Below are positions 34,747 through 44,293 of a stretch of DNA of 64,000 bases, piece after piece. The DNA comes from Rhizobium mongolense subsp. loessense (GTDB lineage: Bacteria; Pseudomonadota; Alphaproteobacteria; Rhizobiales; Rhizobiaceae). The notes beneath the pieces are model-generated. The model had not been told where the DNA came from and did not search any database. It saw only the letters and a list, made by a program, of their open reading frames with translations. How positions within the stretch are numbered: the stretch's first letter is position 1; every line of letters starts with the position of its first letter. The stretch covers positions 1-64,000 of the forward strand of contig NZ_FMTM01000016.1 in assembly GCF_900099775.1 (NCBI RefSeq), in the 5' to 3' direction. The translations under genes were made by a program, and so were the position numbers.

Positions 34747-35466
34747 TCATCGCCTCGCCGCGGCGCTTAACCCCTCGCCCTTTCTCGTTGAAACAAGCGC
34801 ATATCCTTCGCCATAGACCGTCTTGATCCGAACGTCATGACAGGCCGACAGAGCCTTTCGAAGGCGAGCGATATGGACATCCACGGTGCGGGCGCCAACG
34901 TCGTGCGGCACTCGCCAGACGGCAGTCAGCAAATCGCCCCGGGAGCAGGTCCTGTTGCCGTGGCGAATGAGTGTCTCAAGGATTCGACCTTCGATGGAGG
35001 TTAGTGCCAGATGCCTTCCACCGATCGTGACGTGCTCTGAATCGGACGAAACCGATATATCGCCGGGCAAAGCTGACTGCGAGCCTTCACCAAAGGCAGA
35101 CGGATTACCGGCCGCACGACGTGCGTGCCTGAGAAAGGCAAGCAGGCGTTCGGGGGCAAGCGGTTGCATGATGCCGTCGTCAAGCCCGGCCTTGATCATC
35201 TGCAGATGCGTGGTTCGCATGTCGCCGGCGATCAACGCGCCGACGGCAAGTCCGGCCTGTTTTGACAGGCTGCAAAGGGCGACGATGTCGCCGCGCCACG
35301 CAACACCATCGACGATGACGGCAAGCAGCCCGCCTTTCTGCAGACAACATTCGACATCGGCGTCACTGTCGGCGAGCTGGCTCGGAAAACCTTCTACGGA
35401 CAGGATGTGGTTTAAGAGAAGATAGAGCTCCGGATCTTCTGTGCAGATCAGCACCCGATTTTCCAT
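34747..35466 (-). CDS. OmpR/PhoB-type regulator with degenerate receiver (first)
   Basis: A 239-residue protein from ATG 35464-35466, after AGGAGGGG. Residues 1-115 are a receiver domain (VLICTEDPELYLLLNHILSV, VIVDGVAW with the phosphoacceptor-position Asp). The conserved Thr/Ser is replaced (GALIAGD) and the conserved Lys is Gln (IMQPLAPE), so normal phosphorylation switching is doubtful. Residues about 150-230 are the winged helix of the OmpR class (TSIEGRILETLIRHGNRTCS, TVDVHIARLRKAL, VYGEGYALV). Last gene of the operon with SDR, ThDP enzyme and aminotransferase; no sensor kinase is nearby. Confidence 0.87.
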   Translation of the reverse strand: MENRVLICTEDPELYLLLNHILSVEGFPSQLADSDADVECCLQKGGLLAVIVDGVAWRGDIVALCSLSKQAGLAVGALIAGDMRTTHLQMIKAGLDDGIMQPLAPERLLAFLRHARRAAGNPSAFGEGSQSALPGDISVSSDSEHVTIGGRHLALTSIEGRILETLIRHGNRTCSRGDLLTAVWRVPHDVGARTVDVHIARLRKALSACHDVRIKTVYGEGYALVSTRKGEGLSAAARR

Positions 35467-35480
35467 CGCAGCCCCTCCTC

Positions 35481-36257
35481 TCAGCTTGGCGTAAACTCGC
35501 CGCCATTGACGTCGAGTATCGCGCCATTGACGAAACCTGCCTCGTCGGACGCGAGAAAAGCGATGGCGGCCGAGACCTCGTCGGTTGTCCCCAAGCGGCC
35601 GGCCGGAATTCGCGTAATCGCCTGACGATTGACATCGCTTGAAGCCGGACCCGTCATTCCGCTCAGAATTCGGCCGGGCGCAACAACATTGGCGGTGATA
35701 CCGAAACGTCCGTATTGGGTTACAAGCGAACGTGACAATCCGGCAAGGGCTGCCTTCGAGACCGCATAGGCCGGCCCGGCAATCAATGGTCGCGTTCGGC
35801 CAGCGAGCGATCCTACGAAGATGATGCGCCCGAACCGGTTGTTCTGCATATCGGGCAAAACGTACTGGCAGCACAGCATGGCACCCGTCAGATTGATGGA
35901 AAGCACGTCATCCCATTCCCCGCGCGGAATGGTGCCGACCAGTGACGGGCCATTGTTGCCTTTCGGGGAGACCCCGGCGCAGCAGACAAGCACCGACGGC
36001 GCGCCAAAGCGCGCACCGATATCATTGAAGAAGCTCTGAATGGCTTCGGGCTTGCGAAGATCGACCTGCGAGGCGACCGCGCGACCCGCTTCGACGCTCT
36101 CGGCAAGACTGGCGCCGGCTTGCCTTACGCTCTCGGCGCTGTGCCCGAAAACGCCGACGCGATATCCGTCCCTCAGGAACCGACGGGCAGTTGCAAGGCC
36201 GATGCCAGTGGTCCCGCCGCTGATGACCGCAACCCGCCCGGTCCCGCCGGTGCTCAT
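35481..36257 (-). CDS. SDR-family oxidoreductase (FabG-like)
   Basis: A 258-residue classical short-chain dehydrogenase: cofactor motif SGGTTGIGLATARRF, CCAGVSP (NNAG-like), catalytic FVGSLAGR Ser and YAVSKAAL (Tyr and Lys), and ASDEAGFVNGAILDVNGG at the C-terminus. Likely NADP-dependent carbonyl reduction of a product made by the upstream ThDP enzyme. Overlaps that gene by ATGA and lies 14 bases before the response regulator. The substrate is unknown. Confidence 0.88.
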   Translation of the reverse strand: MSTGGTGRVAVISGGTTGIGLATARRFLRDGYRVGVFGHSAESVRQAGASLAESVEAGRAVASQVDLRKPEAIQSFFNDIGARFGAPSVLVCCAGVSPKGNNGPSLVGTIPRGEWDDVLSINLTGAMLCCQYVLPDMQNNRFGRIIFVGSLAGRTRPLIAGPAYAVSKAALAGLSRSLVTQYGRFGITANVVAPGRILSGMTGPASSDVNRQAITRIPAGRLGTTDEVSAAIAFLASDEAGFVNGAILDVNGGEFTPS

Positions 36258-37969
36258 GCCGCCTCGTCCATTGCGGCAAAGAGTGACAGCGGCGGATGGG
36301 CCTCGGGATCGGTCAAGACCTCGATCATCAGGGGTTTATTGCCGGATAGACCCGTGCGGATGTGTTCGGCAAGCCCGTCGGCGACGCTGACACGGACAGC
36401 CGGGCATCCGCAGGCTGCAGCGATTTGGCTGTGATCGACATCGACAAAATGGCAGGCGCTGGTGAAGCGTCCGAACTTTACGGTCTCTGCATCGCGCTGA
36501 AACCCCAGGATGCCGTTGTTGAGAACGATGATCAGCACAGGGATGTTGCTTCGGACCATTGTCTCGAGCTCGGCCCAGCTGTGGGCAAAACCGCCGTCGC
36601 CGACGAGGACGACAACGGGCTTGTCCGGATCGGCAAGCTTTGCCCCCAGCGCAAGCGGCAATCCCCAACCGAGACCGGCAAGACCGCGCGGCGTCAAAAA
36701 CCGCATCCCGGCTGAAAGCGACCGGAGCTGTCCTGCAACCCACATTGAGGAGTAGCTCGCGTCTGCGACGACCGTCGTATCTGCTGTCAATTGCGATTGC
36801 AGCTCGCGCATGATCCGTTCCGGTCGGATCGGAGTTGCACCTGAATGACTGGGGCCTTGCCGTTCGGCGTCAAACATGGCCCAGCAGCTGGCGATGCGTG
36901 CGGCCAGTTCCGCACGCGCGGCGCGACGTTTCGACAGATCGCGGGTCGCAAGGGCTGCCCGTAACGCGTCAATGGTCTCTGCTGCATCACCTGCTAGCCT
37001 GAGGGCTTCATAGGTGCGTCCGATTTCCGAAGGGTCGACGTCGATATGGATGACGGTCGAGGCCGGGTCAATCTGGCGCCAGCTGTCGGTGCCGTTCTGA
37101 TTGGTTCTCGTCCCGATGAGGAGAACGACATCCGCCTCCTGGACAAGGGCAAGCGTATGGCGGCCGAGCGATCTTGGACCGACCAGCGCGCCCAGGACAC
37201 CTGCCGACAATGGATGATGTTCGTCGACGGCACCCTTGCCCATATTGGTCGTCAATACGGGAAGGCATGCTTCCTCCTGGAGCATTGCCAGCGACTGAGC
37301 GGCACGGCTCGCATGCACGCCGCCGCCGGCGGTGACGACGGGCGCCCGTGCCGCGGCGATCATTGCCGCAGCCCGCGCGATGTCTGCGTCCGCCGGGCGG
37401 TTGCGGTCAAGGGGCCATCGTCCCAAGCTCACCGACCGGCGCAGCGCCGGCGCCTCGATCTTGGCGCGCAGGAGGTCGGCGGGAAGCAGCAGGGCGACGG
37501 GCCCCGGTCGCCCTGATACCGCGGCGGTGAACGCGGCGTCGACATAGTCGTCGATGCGTTCGGGAACCATCACCTTTCTCACCCATTTTGTGCAGGGCTG
37601 GAAGAGCGCCAGATGGTCAAGTTCCTGGAAGGCGTTGCGATCCGCCTGATCCCGTTCGACGTCCTGAACGAGGGCAACGATCGGCACGGAGGCCTTCAGG
37701 GCTTCGGCGAGCGGCGGAACGAGAAGAGTTGCCGCCGGACCGTTCTGGGCGGCGACGACCCCGACCTTTCCTGACCGCCGCGCATAGCCGTCGGCCATCG
37801 TGCCGCCCATGTTTTCCTGCCGGTAGGCAACCTGCCGGATGCCGATCGCTTCGGCTGCGAGAATGACGGCGGACGGAAGGCTTTGGGCAAAGACGATTGA
37901 TACGTCGTGCCGCTTCAAGCTGAGCGCAATTCGCTCCGCGACTGTCAACATGTCAGGGGAATGTGTCAT
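36254..37969 (-). CDS. ThDP-dependent enzyme, acetolactate-synthase-like
   Basis: A 571-residue protein with the three domains of the acetolactate synthase/pyruvate oxidase/benzoylformate decarboxylase superfamily: the PYR domain with the catalytic Glu (VAYRQENMGGTMADGYAR), a central domain, and the PP domain with the ThDP motif GDGGFAHSWAELE and LNNGILGFQRDAE. Decarboxylation of a 2-oxoacid, perhaps with carboligation, is expected. It is coupled by 4-base overlaps to the aminotransferase and the SDR, so the three act in one pathway. Substrate not known. Confidence 0.88.
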   Translation of the reverse strand: MTHSPDMLTVAERIALSLKRHDVSIVFAQSLPSAVILAAEAIGIRQVAYRQENMGGTMADGYARRSGKVGVVAAQNGPAATLLVPPLAEALKASVPIVALVQDVERDQADRNAFQELDHLALFQPCTKWVRKVMVPERIDDYVDAAFTAAVSGRPGPVALLLPADLLRAKIEAPALRRSVSLGRWPLDRNRPADADIARAAAMIAAARAPVVTAGGGVHASRAAQSLAMLQEEACLPVLTTNMGKGAVDEHHPLSAGVLGALVGPRSLGRHTLALVQEADVVLLIGTRTNQNGTDSWRQIDPASTVIHIDVDPSEIGRTYEALRLAGDAAETIDALRAALATRDLSKRRAARAELAARIASCWAMFDAERQGPSHSGATPIRPERIMRELQSQLTADTTVVADASYSSMWVAGQLRSLSAGMRFLTPRGLAGLGWGLPLALGAKLADPDKPVVVLVGDGGFAHSWAELETMVRSNIPVLIIVLNNGILGFQRDAETVKFGRFTSACHFVDVDHSQIAAACGCPAVRVSVADGLAEHIRTGLSGNKPLMIEVLTDPEAHPPLSLFAAMDEAA

Positions 37970-39327
37970 CGTGAGGCCTCGAATTCTTGAGCGGCAGGGG
38001 TCGAGAGGAAGTCGGAGAAGGTCGTGACGACCGCATCGGCGTCGTAAGTAGTCATTGCGGTCGACAGGCAGGCGGCGGCGCCGTTCGGCAGCAGGATGCC
38101 GCGGTGGAGGAAATAATCGGAAAGCGCGGTATTGATGTCGTTTTCGCCCTGTGTCGGATAGCCGCTTCGATAGTCGCTGGGTGCCTGCTTCTTCGGATGG
38201 ATGCGAAACAGCGAAGCGGCGCCGCTGACGCTGAACGGCACCCCGGTGCGATCGATTGCGTCCTGCAATCCGGTCCGGACGTGATCACCAAGGCGCTCCA
38301 GACCGTCGAAGGCGTCCTCAGTCATCGCCTCCATCGCAACACGGCCGGCCACCATCGACACGGGGTTTGCCGAAAATGTTCCGCCCTGCGGCAGGAGCGG
38401 CTTTCCCTTGTCGTTGGCGAAGACGCTCATGACGTTTGTCCGACCGCCGACAGCGCCCACTGGAAAGCCGCCGCCGATGATCTTGCCGCAGGCAATCAGA
38501 TCCGGTTCAAGGCCATAGCGGGCCGAGGCGCCGCGATAGGACTGGCGCAGATTGAGCACTTCATCGGCGACGAGGAGAACGCCATGCTTGCGCGCGGCAG
38601 CCTGCAGTGCCTCCAGGAAATCCGCCTTCGGCTCGATCAGCCCCGCACGGCTGGGCATGGGATCGATCAGGACGCAGGCCGTTCTTGCGCCAAGGTCTGC
38701 CATTCGCTGTTCGACGCCCTCGACATCATTGAAGCGAATGACGGCGACATCGTCGGCGACCGACGGGGGCGTCCCGCGATAGGCGGGAACTGCATTGGGT
38801 TTCGACCCATCCCCCCAACGCGTCGGTGAACTCGACTGACCGGCCTCGGCCCAGTCATAGGCGCCATGATAGGCGCCCTCGACGCGGACGATGCCGGTCC
38901 GGCCCGTATAGGCACGTGCGGCTTTGATCGCAAACATCACGGCTTCCGTCCCGCTGTTGACGAAGCGAACGTGTTCGATCGCCGGAATGCGCTCGGCGAG
39001 GAGTTCGGCAAGGGCGATTTCGTGTTCCGTCGGATTGGAAAAGCAGGTTCCGCGGTGAAGGAGGTCAACAACGGCGTCGGCGACCGGCAGGAAACCGTGG
39101 CCGTGGATCAAGGTGGTAAAATTATTGTTGAGATCCAAGAACCGGTTGCCGTCGACGTCGAGCACATAAGCCCCTTCGCCGCGGGCAATGTAGAGCGGCA
39201 CCGGTTGACGCTCGACGGTCACCCGCGTCACGCCCGCGGGAAAGATCTTCCGCCCTCTGTTGAAAAAATGATGGGACCGGGCGCGCGACAGCGGCCGGTC
39301 CCCGGAAATGTCACGTGTATGAAGCAT
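37966..39327 (-). CDS. class III aminotransferase, GSA-aminomutase-like
   Basis: A 453-residue PLP enzyme with GGAGG before its ATG. Motifs are YHGAYDWAE, a VADEVL Asp that binds the pyridine nitrogen, and the PLP-lysine segment DLIACGKIIGGGFPVGAVGG. The family includes glutamate-1-semialdehyde 2,1-aminomutase and related omega-aminotransferases. First gene of the operon; two GTTGCAAC-type palindromes lie in its promoter. It could supply an amino-substituted precursor or remove an amino group from an imported substrate. Confidence 0.87.
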   Translation of the reverse strand: MLHTRDISGDRPLSRARSHHFFNRGRKIFPAGVTRVTVERQPVPLYIARGEGAYVLDVDGNRFLDLNNNFTTLIHGHGFLPVADAVVDLLHRGTCFSNPTEHEIALAELLAERIPAIEHVRFVNSGTEAVMFAIKAARAYTGRTGIVRVEGAYHGAYDWAEAGQSSSPTRWGDGSKPNAVPAYRGTPPSVADDVAVIRFNDVEGVEQRMADLGARTACVLIDPMPSRAGLIEPKADFLEALQAAARKHGVLLVADEVLNLRQSYRGASARYGLEPDLIACGKIIGGGFPVGAVGGRTNVMSVFANDKGKPLLPQGGTFSANPVSMVAGRVAMEAMTEDAFDGLERLGDHVRTGLQDAIDRTGVPFSVSGAASLFRIHPKKQAPSDYRSGYPTQGENDINTALSDYFLHRGILLPNGAAACLSTAMTTYDADAVVTTFSDFLSTPAAQEFEASR

Positions 39328-39367
39328 CTTCTTCCTCCGGGACGCACCGCGCGTCCGAACATTGCAA

Positions 39368-39412
39368 TTATGTTACAACAAAAATCACAATGTCGAAGAA
39401 GTTGCAACAAAA
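39368..39412. promoter_or_regulatory. two GTTGCAAC-type operators before the aminotransferase operon
   Basis: TTATGTTACAACAAAA (39368-39383) and AGAAGTTGCAACAAAA (39397-39412) match the perfect palindrome found upstream of the GntR gene with a few changes. They are 29 bases apart, within the promoter of the leftward operon and just after the GntR stop codon. Likely regulator sites of the GntR protein. Confidence 0.6.
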
Positions 39413-39416
39413 AAGA

Positions 39417-40127
39417 TCAACCGGACGGTGCAGCGCGATGGCCGACGCGCGACATGGCCGCCTTCTTGAGGCGCCTGTAGCCGTCGCGAATGTCATTTTC
39501 CATGGCCGCTCGCACGAAGGACGCCTCACCCTCGGCCAGAGCCTCGATGGCGACCATGTGGTTGTGGACGCCGTATCGCTGCTCGGCAAATTCCGGATAG
39601 AGATCGTGGAAGGAGGATCCGACACGCAGCCATAAAGCTTCAATCGTCGAGAGAAGATGCGGCATGCCGCAAAGACGATAGATGGTAAAATGGAACTCTT
39701 TATTGACGTGAAGCGCATCCCGGTAGCGCATCTCGTCAAGGGAAAGGCTAATTTTCTCCTGTAATTTCAAAAGAGTTTCGACGGTTTCGGCGGTTGCGTT
39801 GGCGGCACCTTTTTCGGCCGCAAGCCCCTCGAGGGCGAGCCGCATCTGTGTCACCTCATAAAGCCCCGCAAGATCGAGATAGGGAACGATGACGGTCTTC
39901 GGACCAGACATCACCAAGGCGCCTTCGAAGACCAGCCGATTGATCGCTTCGCGCGCCGGAGTAGATCCGACGCCCAAAGTCTCGGCGACTGTGCGGATCG
40001 GCAGCTTTTTGCCGGGGCTGTAGGCGCCTCGGGTGAGCTGATCCTTGAGCGATTCATAGACATAATCGCTGAGCCTCCCCTGGTGTCCTTCCGAACCAGA
40101 AACACTCGCAGTTGCATCTTCGACCAT
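39417..40127 (-). CDS. GntR-family regulator, FCD type
   Basis: A 236-residue protein from ATG 40125-40127, after GGGGGAG; upstream in-frame starts lack a ribosome site. The winged helix is at residues about 10-75 (VYESLKDQLTRGAYSPGKKL, then TVAETLGVGSTPAREAINRL). The rest is an FCD effector domain with metal-site-like His/Arg positions (YEVTQMRLALEGLAAEKG, HVNKEFHFTIYRLCG, HNHMVAIEALAEG). It sits between the leftward operon and the rightward ABC importer and probably represses both in the absence of the imported substrate. Confidence 0.9.
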   Translation of the reverse strand: MVEDATASVSGSEGHQGRLSDYVYESLKDQLTRGAYSPGKKLPIRTVAETLGVGSTPAREAINRLVFEGALVMSGPKTVIVPYLDLAGLYEVTQMRLALEGLAAEKGAANATAETVETLLKLQEKISLSLDEMRYRDALHVNKEFHFTIYRLCGMPHLLSTIEALWLRVGSSFHDLYPEFAEQRYGVHNHMVAIEALAEGEASFVRAAMENDIRDGYRRLKKAAMSRVGHRAAPSG

Positions 40128-40158
40128 TTTTTCTCCCCCTGGCATTGACATGTCGCAT

Positions 40159-40174
40159 TTTTGTTGCAACAAAA
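40159..40174. promoter_or_regulatory. perfect 16-base palindrome, likely GntR operator
   Basis: TTTTGTTGCAACAAAA at 40159-40174 is a perfect palindrome 32 bases upstream of the GntR ATG and about 165 bases before the ABC importer genes. The same core occurs at 39368-39412 and 46479-46494. Confidence 0.75.
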
Positions 40175-40340
40175 CACATATTACCGGAATATTACGGTTT
40201 AATGTAACAGCATAACGAGATTGTGAACATCCGCAACGTCAGGCGGAGATTGCGGCGCGGGCGCTTTGGAAAGACCCGCCGCCGGAGCGGCAAAGCCATG
40301 TCTTCGGACCGTACGGACGGCTCAAGTAGGAGGAGAAAAC

Positions 40341-41438
40341 TTGATCGGTGCCCCCATACTCATCGACGGCGCATGCAAGCAATATGGCGCCCATACCGCG
40401 GTTCGAAGCGTGACGCTTGAGGTCGAAGCTGGAGAATTCGTTTCGATCCTCGGACCGTCGGGCTCGGGAAAGACCACGCTTCTGACCATGATAGCCGGCT
40501 TTGAGACACCAAGCGCCGGGCGCATCGTCATCGGCGGGCGGGACGTCACGCAGCTCGCGCCTAACCGGCGCGACATAGGCATGGTGTTCCAGCGCTACGC
40601 GCTTTTTCCGCACATGACTGTTGCCGAAAACATCGCCTTTCCGCTGAAGATGCGCCACCTGCCGCGAAACGAACGGGAACACAAGGTGGCCGAGACGCTC
40701 GAACTCGTGCAGCTCGGTGACCTTGCCAGCCGCTATCCCCATCAACTGTCAGGTGGCCAGCAGCAGCGCGTCGCGGTTGCCCGTGCCATCGTCTTCGAGC
40801 CACCGGTGCTCCTCATGGACGAGCCGCTCGGCGCGCTCGACAAGAAGCTGCGAGAGGCCATGCAATTGGAGATCAAGCAGCTTCAGCAACGCCTTGGCGC
40901 GACGGTGATCTATGTCACGCACGATCAGGAGGAGGCGCTCACCATGTCGGATCGGGTCGCCGTCATGGCTGCCGGCGAGATTGTCCAGGTGGGAAGCCCT
41001 GCAACGCTTTACCGGCAGCCGCAAACCGCATTCGTTGCCGATTTCATCGGCCGAATGAGCTTTGCCGAGGGGATCTATCTTGGCCTTCATGAGGGTTCCC
41101 ATGCGGTAAGGCTTGGCGAGACCGTCGTGCTGCAGGCAAGCAGCGTCAACGGCACGATCCGTCCAGGCGCGCGGCTGAAGCTTGCCATGCGCCCGGAAAA
41201 GCTGTGCCTGACGGAACGCGGCAAAGGCGGAAGGAACGTCATTCCCGGAACGCTTGAAGCGAGTGTGTTTACCGGAGCCTGCGACCTGCATCTGGTGCGC
41301 GCCGAGACCGATGGCCGTCCGCTTATCCAGATCCAGACATCCGACAATACAAGACCGGCCGGTCTCAATGCCGGCGCGCGGGTCGACATCGTGGCAGACC
41401 GCGACAGTCTGCATGTATTCGAAAGGCAAGGGTCGTGA
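40341..41438 (+). CDS. ABC importer ATPase, PotA-like
   Basis: A 365-residue protein from a TTG at 40341, chosen because AGGAGG lies seven bases upstream and the nearest upstream frame has no site. Walker A GPSGSGKTT, signature LSGGQQQRVAVARA, Walker B VLLMDEPLGALD and switch His (VTHDQEEAL) are all present, followed by a C-terminal TOBE domain. Polyamine/Fe-type (PotA) importer ATPase; partner genes follow directly. Confidence 0.9.
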   Translation: MIGAPILIDGACKQYGAHTAVRSVTLEVEAGEFVSILGPSGSGKTTLLTMIAGFETPSAGRIVIGGRDVTQLAPNRRDIGMVFQRYALFPHMTVAENIAFPLKMRHLPRNEREHKVAETLELVQLGDLASRYPHQLSGGQQQRVAVARAIVFEPPVLLMDEPLGALDKKLREAMQLEIKQLQQRLGATVIYVTHDQEEALTMSDRVAVMAAGEIVQVGSPATLYRQPQTAFVADFIGRMSFAEGIYLGLHEGSHAVRLGETVVLQASSVNGTIRPGARLKLAMRPEKLCLTERGKGGRNVIPGTLEASVFTGACDLHLVRAETDGRPLIQIQTSDNTRPAGLNAGARVDIVADRDSLHVFERQGS

Positions 41439-42352
41439 GCATGGACATGTCGGCCGCACCAACAGCTGGACGCCTCGTCAGGCCGGCGCTTCGCCTTCGA
41501 GCAGCGACACCGGCTGGGCGCTACGGACCAACATTGACACTCGTTCTCCTGATGCCGTTGATGGTCCTGTTTTCGATCGGCTTCCTCTATCCGATTGCGC
41601 GCCTCGTGATCATGAGCTTCGGCGACGCCGCTTTGGATCTTGAACAATACCGGCGCATCTTTGCGACACCGCTTTACCTCGGCGTCTTGTCGCGCACGAT
41701 CTCGACTGCCGCTATCGTCACACTGCTTGCCCTGGTGTTCGGCTATCCAGTCGCTCTGGCGATGTCCAAAGCGCGGGGCCGCGTGGCGCTCGTCATTGCC
41801 GCGGCCGTTCTCGTTCCATTGTGGACGTCGGTGCTCGTGCGCTCCTATGCCTGGATCGTACTCTTGCAGCGCAGCGGCCTCGTCAACGCCTTTCTTGTCG
41901 AGAGCGGTTTCATCGCCGCGCCGCTGAAATTGCTCTATACCGACGGCGCGGTCATCCTGGCCATGACGCATGTGCTGATGCCGTTCATGATCCTGCCCAT
42001 CGCCAATGCGTTGCGCTCGATCTCCCCGGACTATGCGCTCGCGGCCCGCAGTCTTGGCGCCGGTACGCTTGCGACTTTCCTGCGCGTCGTCCTGCCGCTG
42101 TCGCTACCGGGCGTGTTTGCCGGCTGCGTCATGTGTTTCATCCTGGCGATCGGTTTCTACATCACTCCAGCACTCGTCGGCGGACCGGAAGCCATGACCA
42201 TGGCGACCCTCATTGCCCAGCAGACCACGGTCGTTCTCGACTGGCCGTTTGCAGCAGCGCTTTCGAGCGTCCTGCTCCTGGTAACGCTGCTCTTCGTCCT
42301 CGTCTTCCGCCGCGCACTTTCGATCAGCAAAGGAATAAACAGTGTCGCCTGA
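41435..42352 (+). CDS. ABC importer permease, PotB-like
   Basis: A 305-residue permease with six predicted membrane segments and the cytoplasmic EAA loop (ISPDYALAARSLGAGTLATF). The first start is GTG at 41435 overlapping the ATPase stop; ATGs 6 and 12 bases later are alternatives. Pairs with the next permease. Confidence 0.86.
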   Translation: MSMDMSAAPTAGRLVRPALRLRAATPAGRYGPTLTLVLLMPLMVLFSIGFLYPIARLVIMSFGDAALDLEQYRRIFATPLYLGVLSRTISTAAIVTLLALVFGYPVALAMSKARGRVALVIAAAVLVPLWTSVLVRSYAWIVLLQRSGLVNAFLVESGFIAAPLKLLYTDGAVILAMTHVLMPFMILPIANALRSISPDYALAARSLGAGTLATFLRVVLPLSLPGVFAGCVMCFILAIGFYITPALVGGPEAMTMATLIAQQTTVVLDWPFAAALSSVLLLVTLLFVLVFRRALSISKGINSVA

Positions 42353-43172
42353 TCAATCTGTCGCAGCAAGCACCATCGGCCATCCGCTCCGCACGACAAT
42401 GGTTCGGCTCGCGGGCGGTGTCGGAATCGGCGCCGTCCTGTTCTTCCTGCTGATGCCGACGCTTCTCATCGTTCCAATGTCTCTCAACGGAACGGCCTAT
42501 ATCGAGTTGCCGCCCCGCGGGCTGACGCTGCAATGGTACTTCGATTATCTCGCCGATCCGGACTGGCGGGCAGCCACCATCTTCAGTCTGAAGATTGCGC
42601 TTTCGACCGCTGTTGCAGCGACTGCGACAGGCACGCTGGCATCGCTTGCGATCGTGCGCGGGAGCCTGCCCGGCCGGGACGCTCTGAAGGCTTTGGCGAT
42701 GGCCCCGATGATCGTTCCCCATGTTGTCTTCGGCGTCGCGCTCTATCTCGTCTTCTCGCCAATCGGCTTGACCGGCAACTTCAGCGGCTTTCTGATTGCC
42801 CATTGCGTCCTGTCGATCCCCTATGTGGTGATTACCGTCAGCGCAGCACTCGAACGTTTCGATCCGGCGCTCGAGCGTGCGGCGCTCAGCTGCGGCGCTT
42901 CGCGAACACGGGCATTTTTCAGCGTGGTCCTGCCGAACATAGCGCCTGCCGTGGCAGTGGCCGCCGTCTTCGCCTTCCTCGCCTCCTTCGACGAGGCGAC
43001 GGTCGCCTTCTTCATCTCGGATACGGGAGGCAAGACGATCAGCCGGAAGATGTTCGAAGACATCGATTTCAACCTGACGCCCGTCATCGCCGCGGTCTCG
43101 ACCCTGATGGTCGCAATCTCGCTTTTGTTGATGGGCTCGGTCGAACTCCTGAAGGGCCGCCGGGAGGAGTAG
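42342..43172 (+). CDS. ABC importer permease, PotC-like
   Basis: A 276-residue permease starting with GTG 42342, overlapping the previous gene. Six helices; the EAA loop reads RFDPALERAALSCGASRTRA. Together with the upstream permease it forms the channel of a PotABCD-type importer. Confidence 0.86.
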   Translation: MSPDQSVAASTIGHPLRTTMVRLAGGVGIGAVLFFLLMPTLLIVPMSLNGTAYIELPPRGLTLQWYFDYLADPDWRAATIFSLKIALSTAVAATATGTLASLAIVRGSLPGRDALKALAMAPMIVPHVVFGVALYLVFSPIGLTGNFSGFLIAHCVLSIPYVVITVSAALERFDPALERAALSCGASRTRAFFSVVLPNIAPAVAVAAVFAFLASFDEATVAFFISDTGGKTISRKMFEDIDFNLTPVIAAVSTLMVAISLLLMGSVELLKGRREE

Positions 43173-43203
43173 GCGGTCGAACTTTCATCACGTGAGGAAA
43201 GAC

Positions 43204-44259
43204 ATGAAGAGGTCAATGACATTTATCGCCGCCTGCACGGCTGCCCTGCAGTTCGCCGTTGTTTCGCCGGCAGTTGCCGAGGAGCGTGTTGTCGTGGCAA
43301 CGACGGGTGGCTCCTATGACGCTGCGTTGAGGAAGTTCTGGTTCGATCCGTTCACCGCGAGCACCGGGATCAAGGTCGTTTCGGTGGCTGCGACCAATGC
43401 CGAGATGCGCGCCAAGGCAACGGCCATGGTCAAGACCGGCAATGTGACCTGGGATCTTTATCCCGATGGAGAAATCCAGGCGGGTTCCGACAATCACAAG
43501 GCGACATCGGAAGACCTCGCTGTCTTCTGCGAGGGGTTCAAGGATCGGCCGGACCTCGTTGAGGACGCCTGCATCGGTGCCGGTGCCAGGCTTTTTTCGA
43601 CGGCAACGTTGATGGCCTACAAATCCGACGCGTTCCCCGATGGACCGCCGACGACATGGGCGGACATGTGGGATACAAAGCGCTTTGCGGGCGGGCGGGC
43701 CTTTCCGAATTTCGACGATCCCTGGCGCGTTATGGCGGCTGCCCTGCTTGCCGACGGTGTACCGCGGGAGAGGCTCTTCCCGCTCGATATCGATCGAGCG
43801 CTCGCCAAGCTCGAGACCATTCGCGGCGACATCTCCGTCTGGTGGAAGACGGGTGACCAGAGTGTCCAGGGCTTCCGCAACGGCGACTACAGCATCGGCC
43901 AGATCTGGCTGACGCGAGCCAATGCGTTGAAGGCCGAGGGTCGCGCCATCGGCTGGTCCAATCAAGCGTCCTTCCTGGTCGGCGATCGTCTGACCGTCAT
44001 CAAGGGAGCGCCGAACAAGGAAAATGCCCTGAAGCTGATCGCCTTCTGGCTGAACAGCCCGGACGCGCAGGCGCGCGTCTGCGAGGAGCTACTGTGCACC
44101 CCGCCAAGCAGCAAGGCGATCACGGCGATGTCGCCGGCGGCCCGTGCAGCGCTTCCGAGCGAGGAAGACATCCGGGATCATATCGTCATCCCGGACGCCG
44201 CATGGATCAATGCCAATGCCGCCTTGCTACTGGAGCGCTGGAACGCCTGGATCCGCTGA
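43204..44259 (+). CDS. periplasmic solute-binding protein, PotD-like
   Basis: A 351-residue exported protein. ATG 43204 is preferred over the GTG at 43192 because GAGGAAAGAC precedes it. The signal peptide ends AVAEERV; the mature protein starts VVVATTGGSYDAALRKFWFD, typical of spermidine/putrescine-type binding proteins. Segments WDLYPDGEIQAG, WWKTGDQSVQGFRNGDYSIG and INANAALLLERWNAW follow. It binds a small, probably amine- or carboxylate-containing substrate; the exact ligand cannot be told. Confidence 0.88.
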   Translation: MKRSMTFIAACTAALQFAVVSPAVAEERVVVATTGGSYDAALRKFWFDPFTASTGIKVVSVAATNAEMRAKATAMVKTGNVTWDLYPDGEIQAGSDNHKATSEDLAVFCEGFKDRPDLVEDACIGAGARLFSTATLMAYKSDAFPDGPPTTWADMWDTKRFAGGRAFPNFDDPWRVMAAALLADGVPRERLFPLDIDRALAKLETIRGDISVWWKTGDQSVQGFRNGDYSIGQIWLTRANALKAEGRAIGWSNQASFLVGDRLTVIKGAPNKENALKLIAFWLNSPDAQARVCEELLCTPPSSKAITAMSPAARAALPSEEDIRDHIVIPDAAWINANAALLLERWNAWIR

Positions 44260-44293
44260 AGATGTGTCGGGTCGAAAGATCCGGCTTGCTTCC

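Noticed and set aside
38866-39480. 204-codon plus-strand frame near the GntR gene
   Set aside because: Antisense to the aminotransferase gene and its promoter; shadow.
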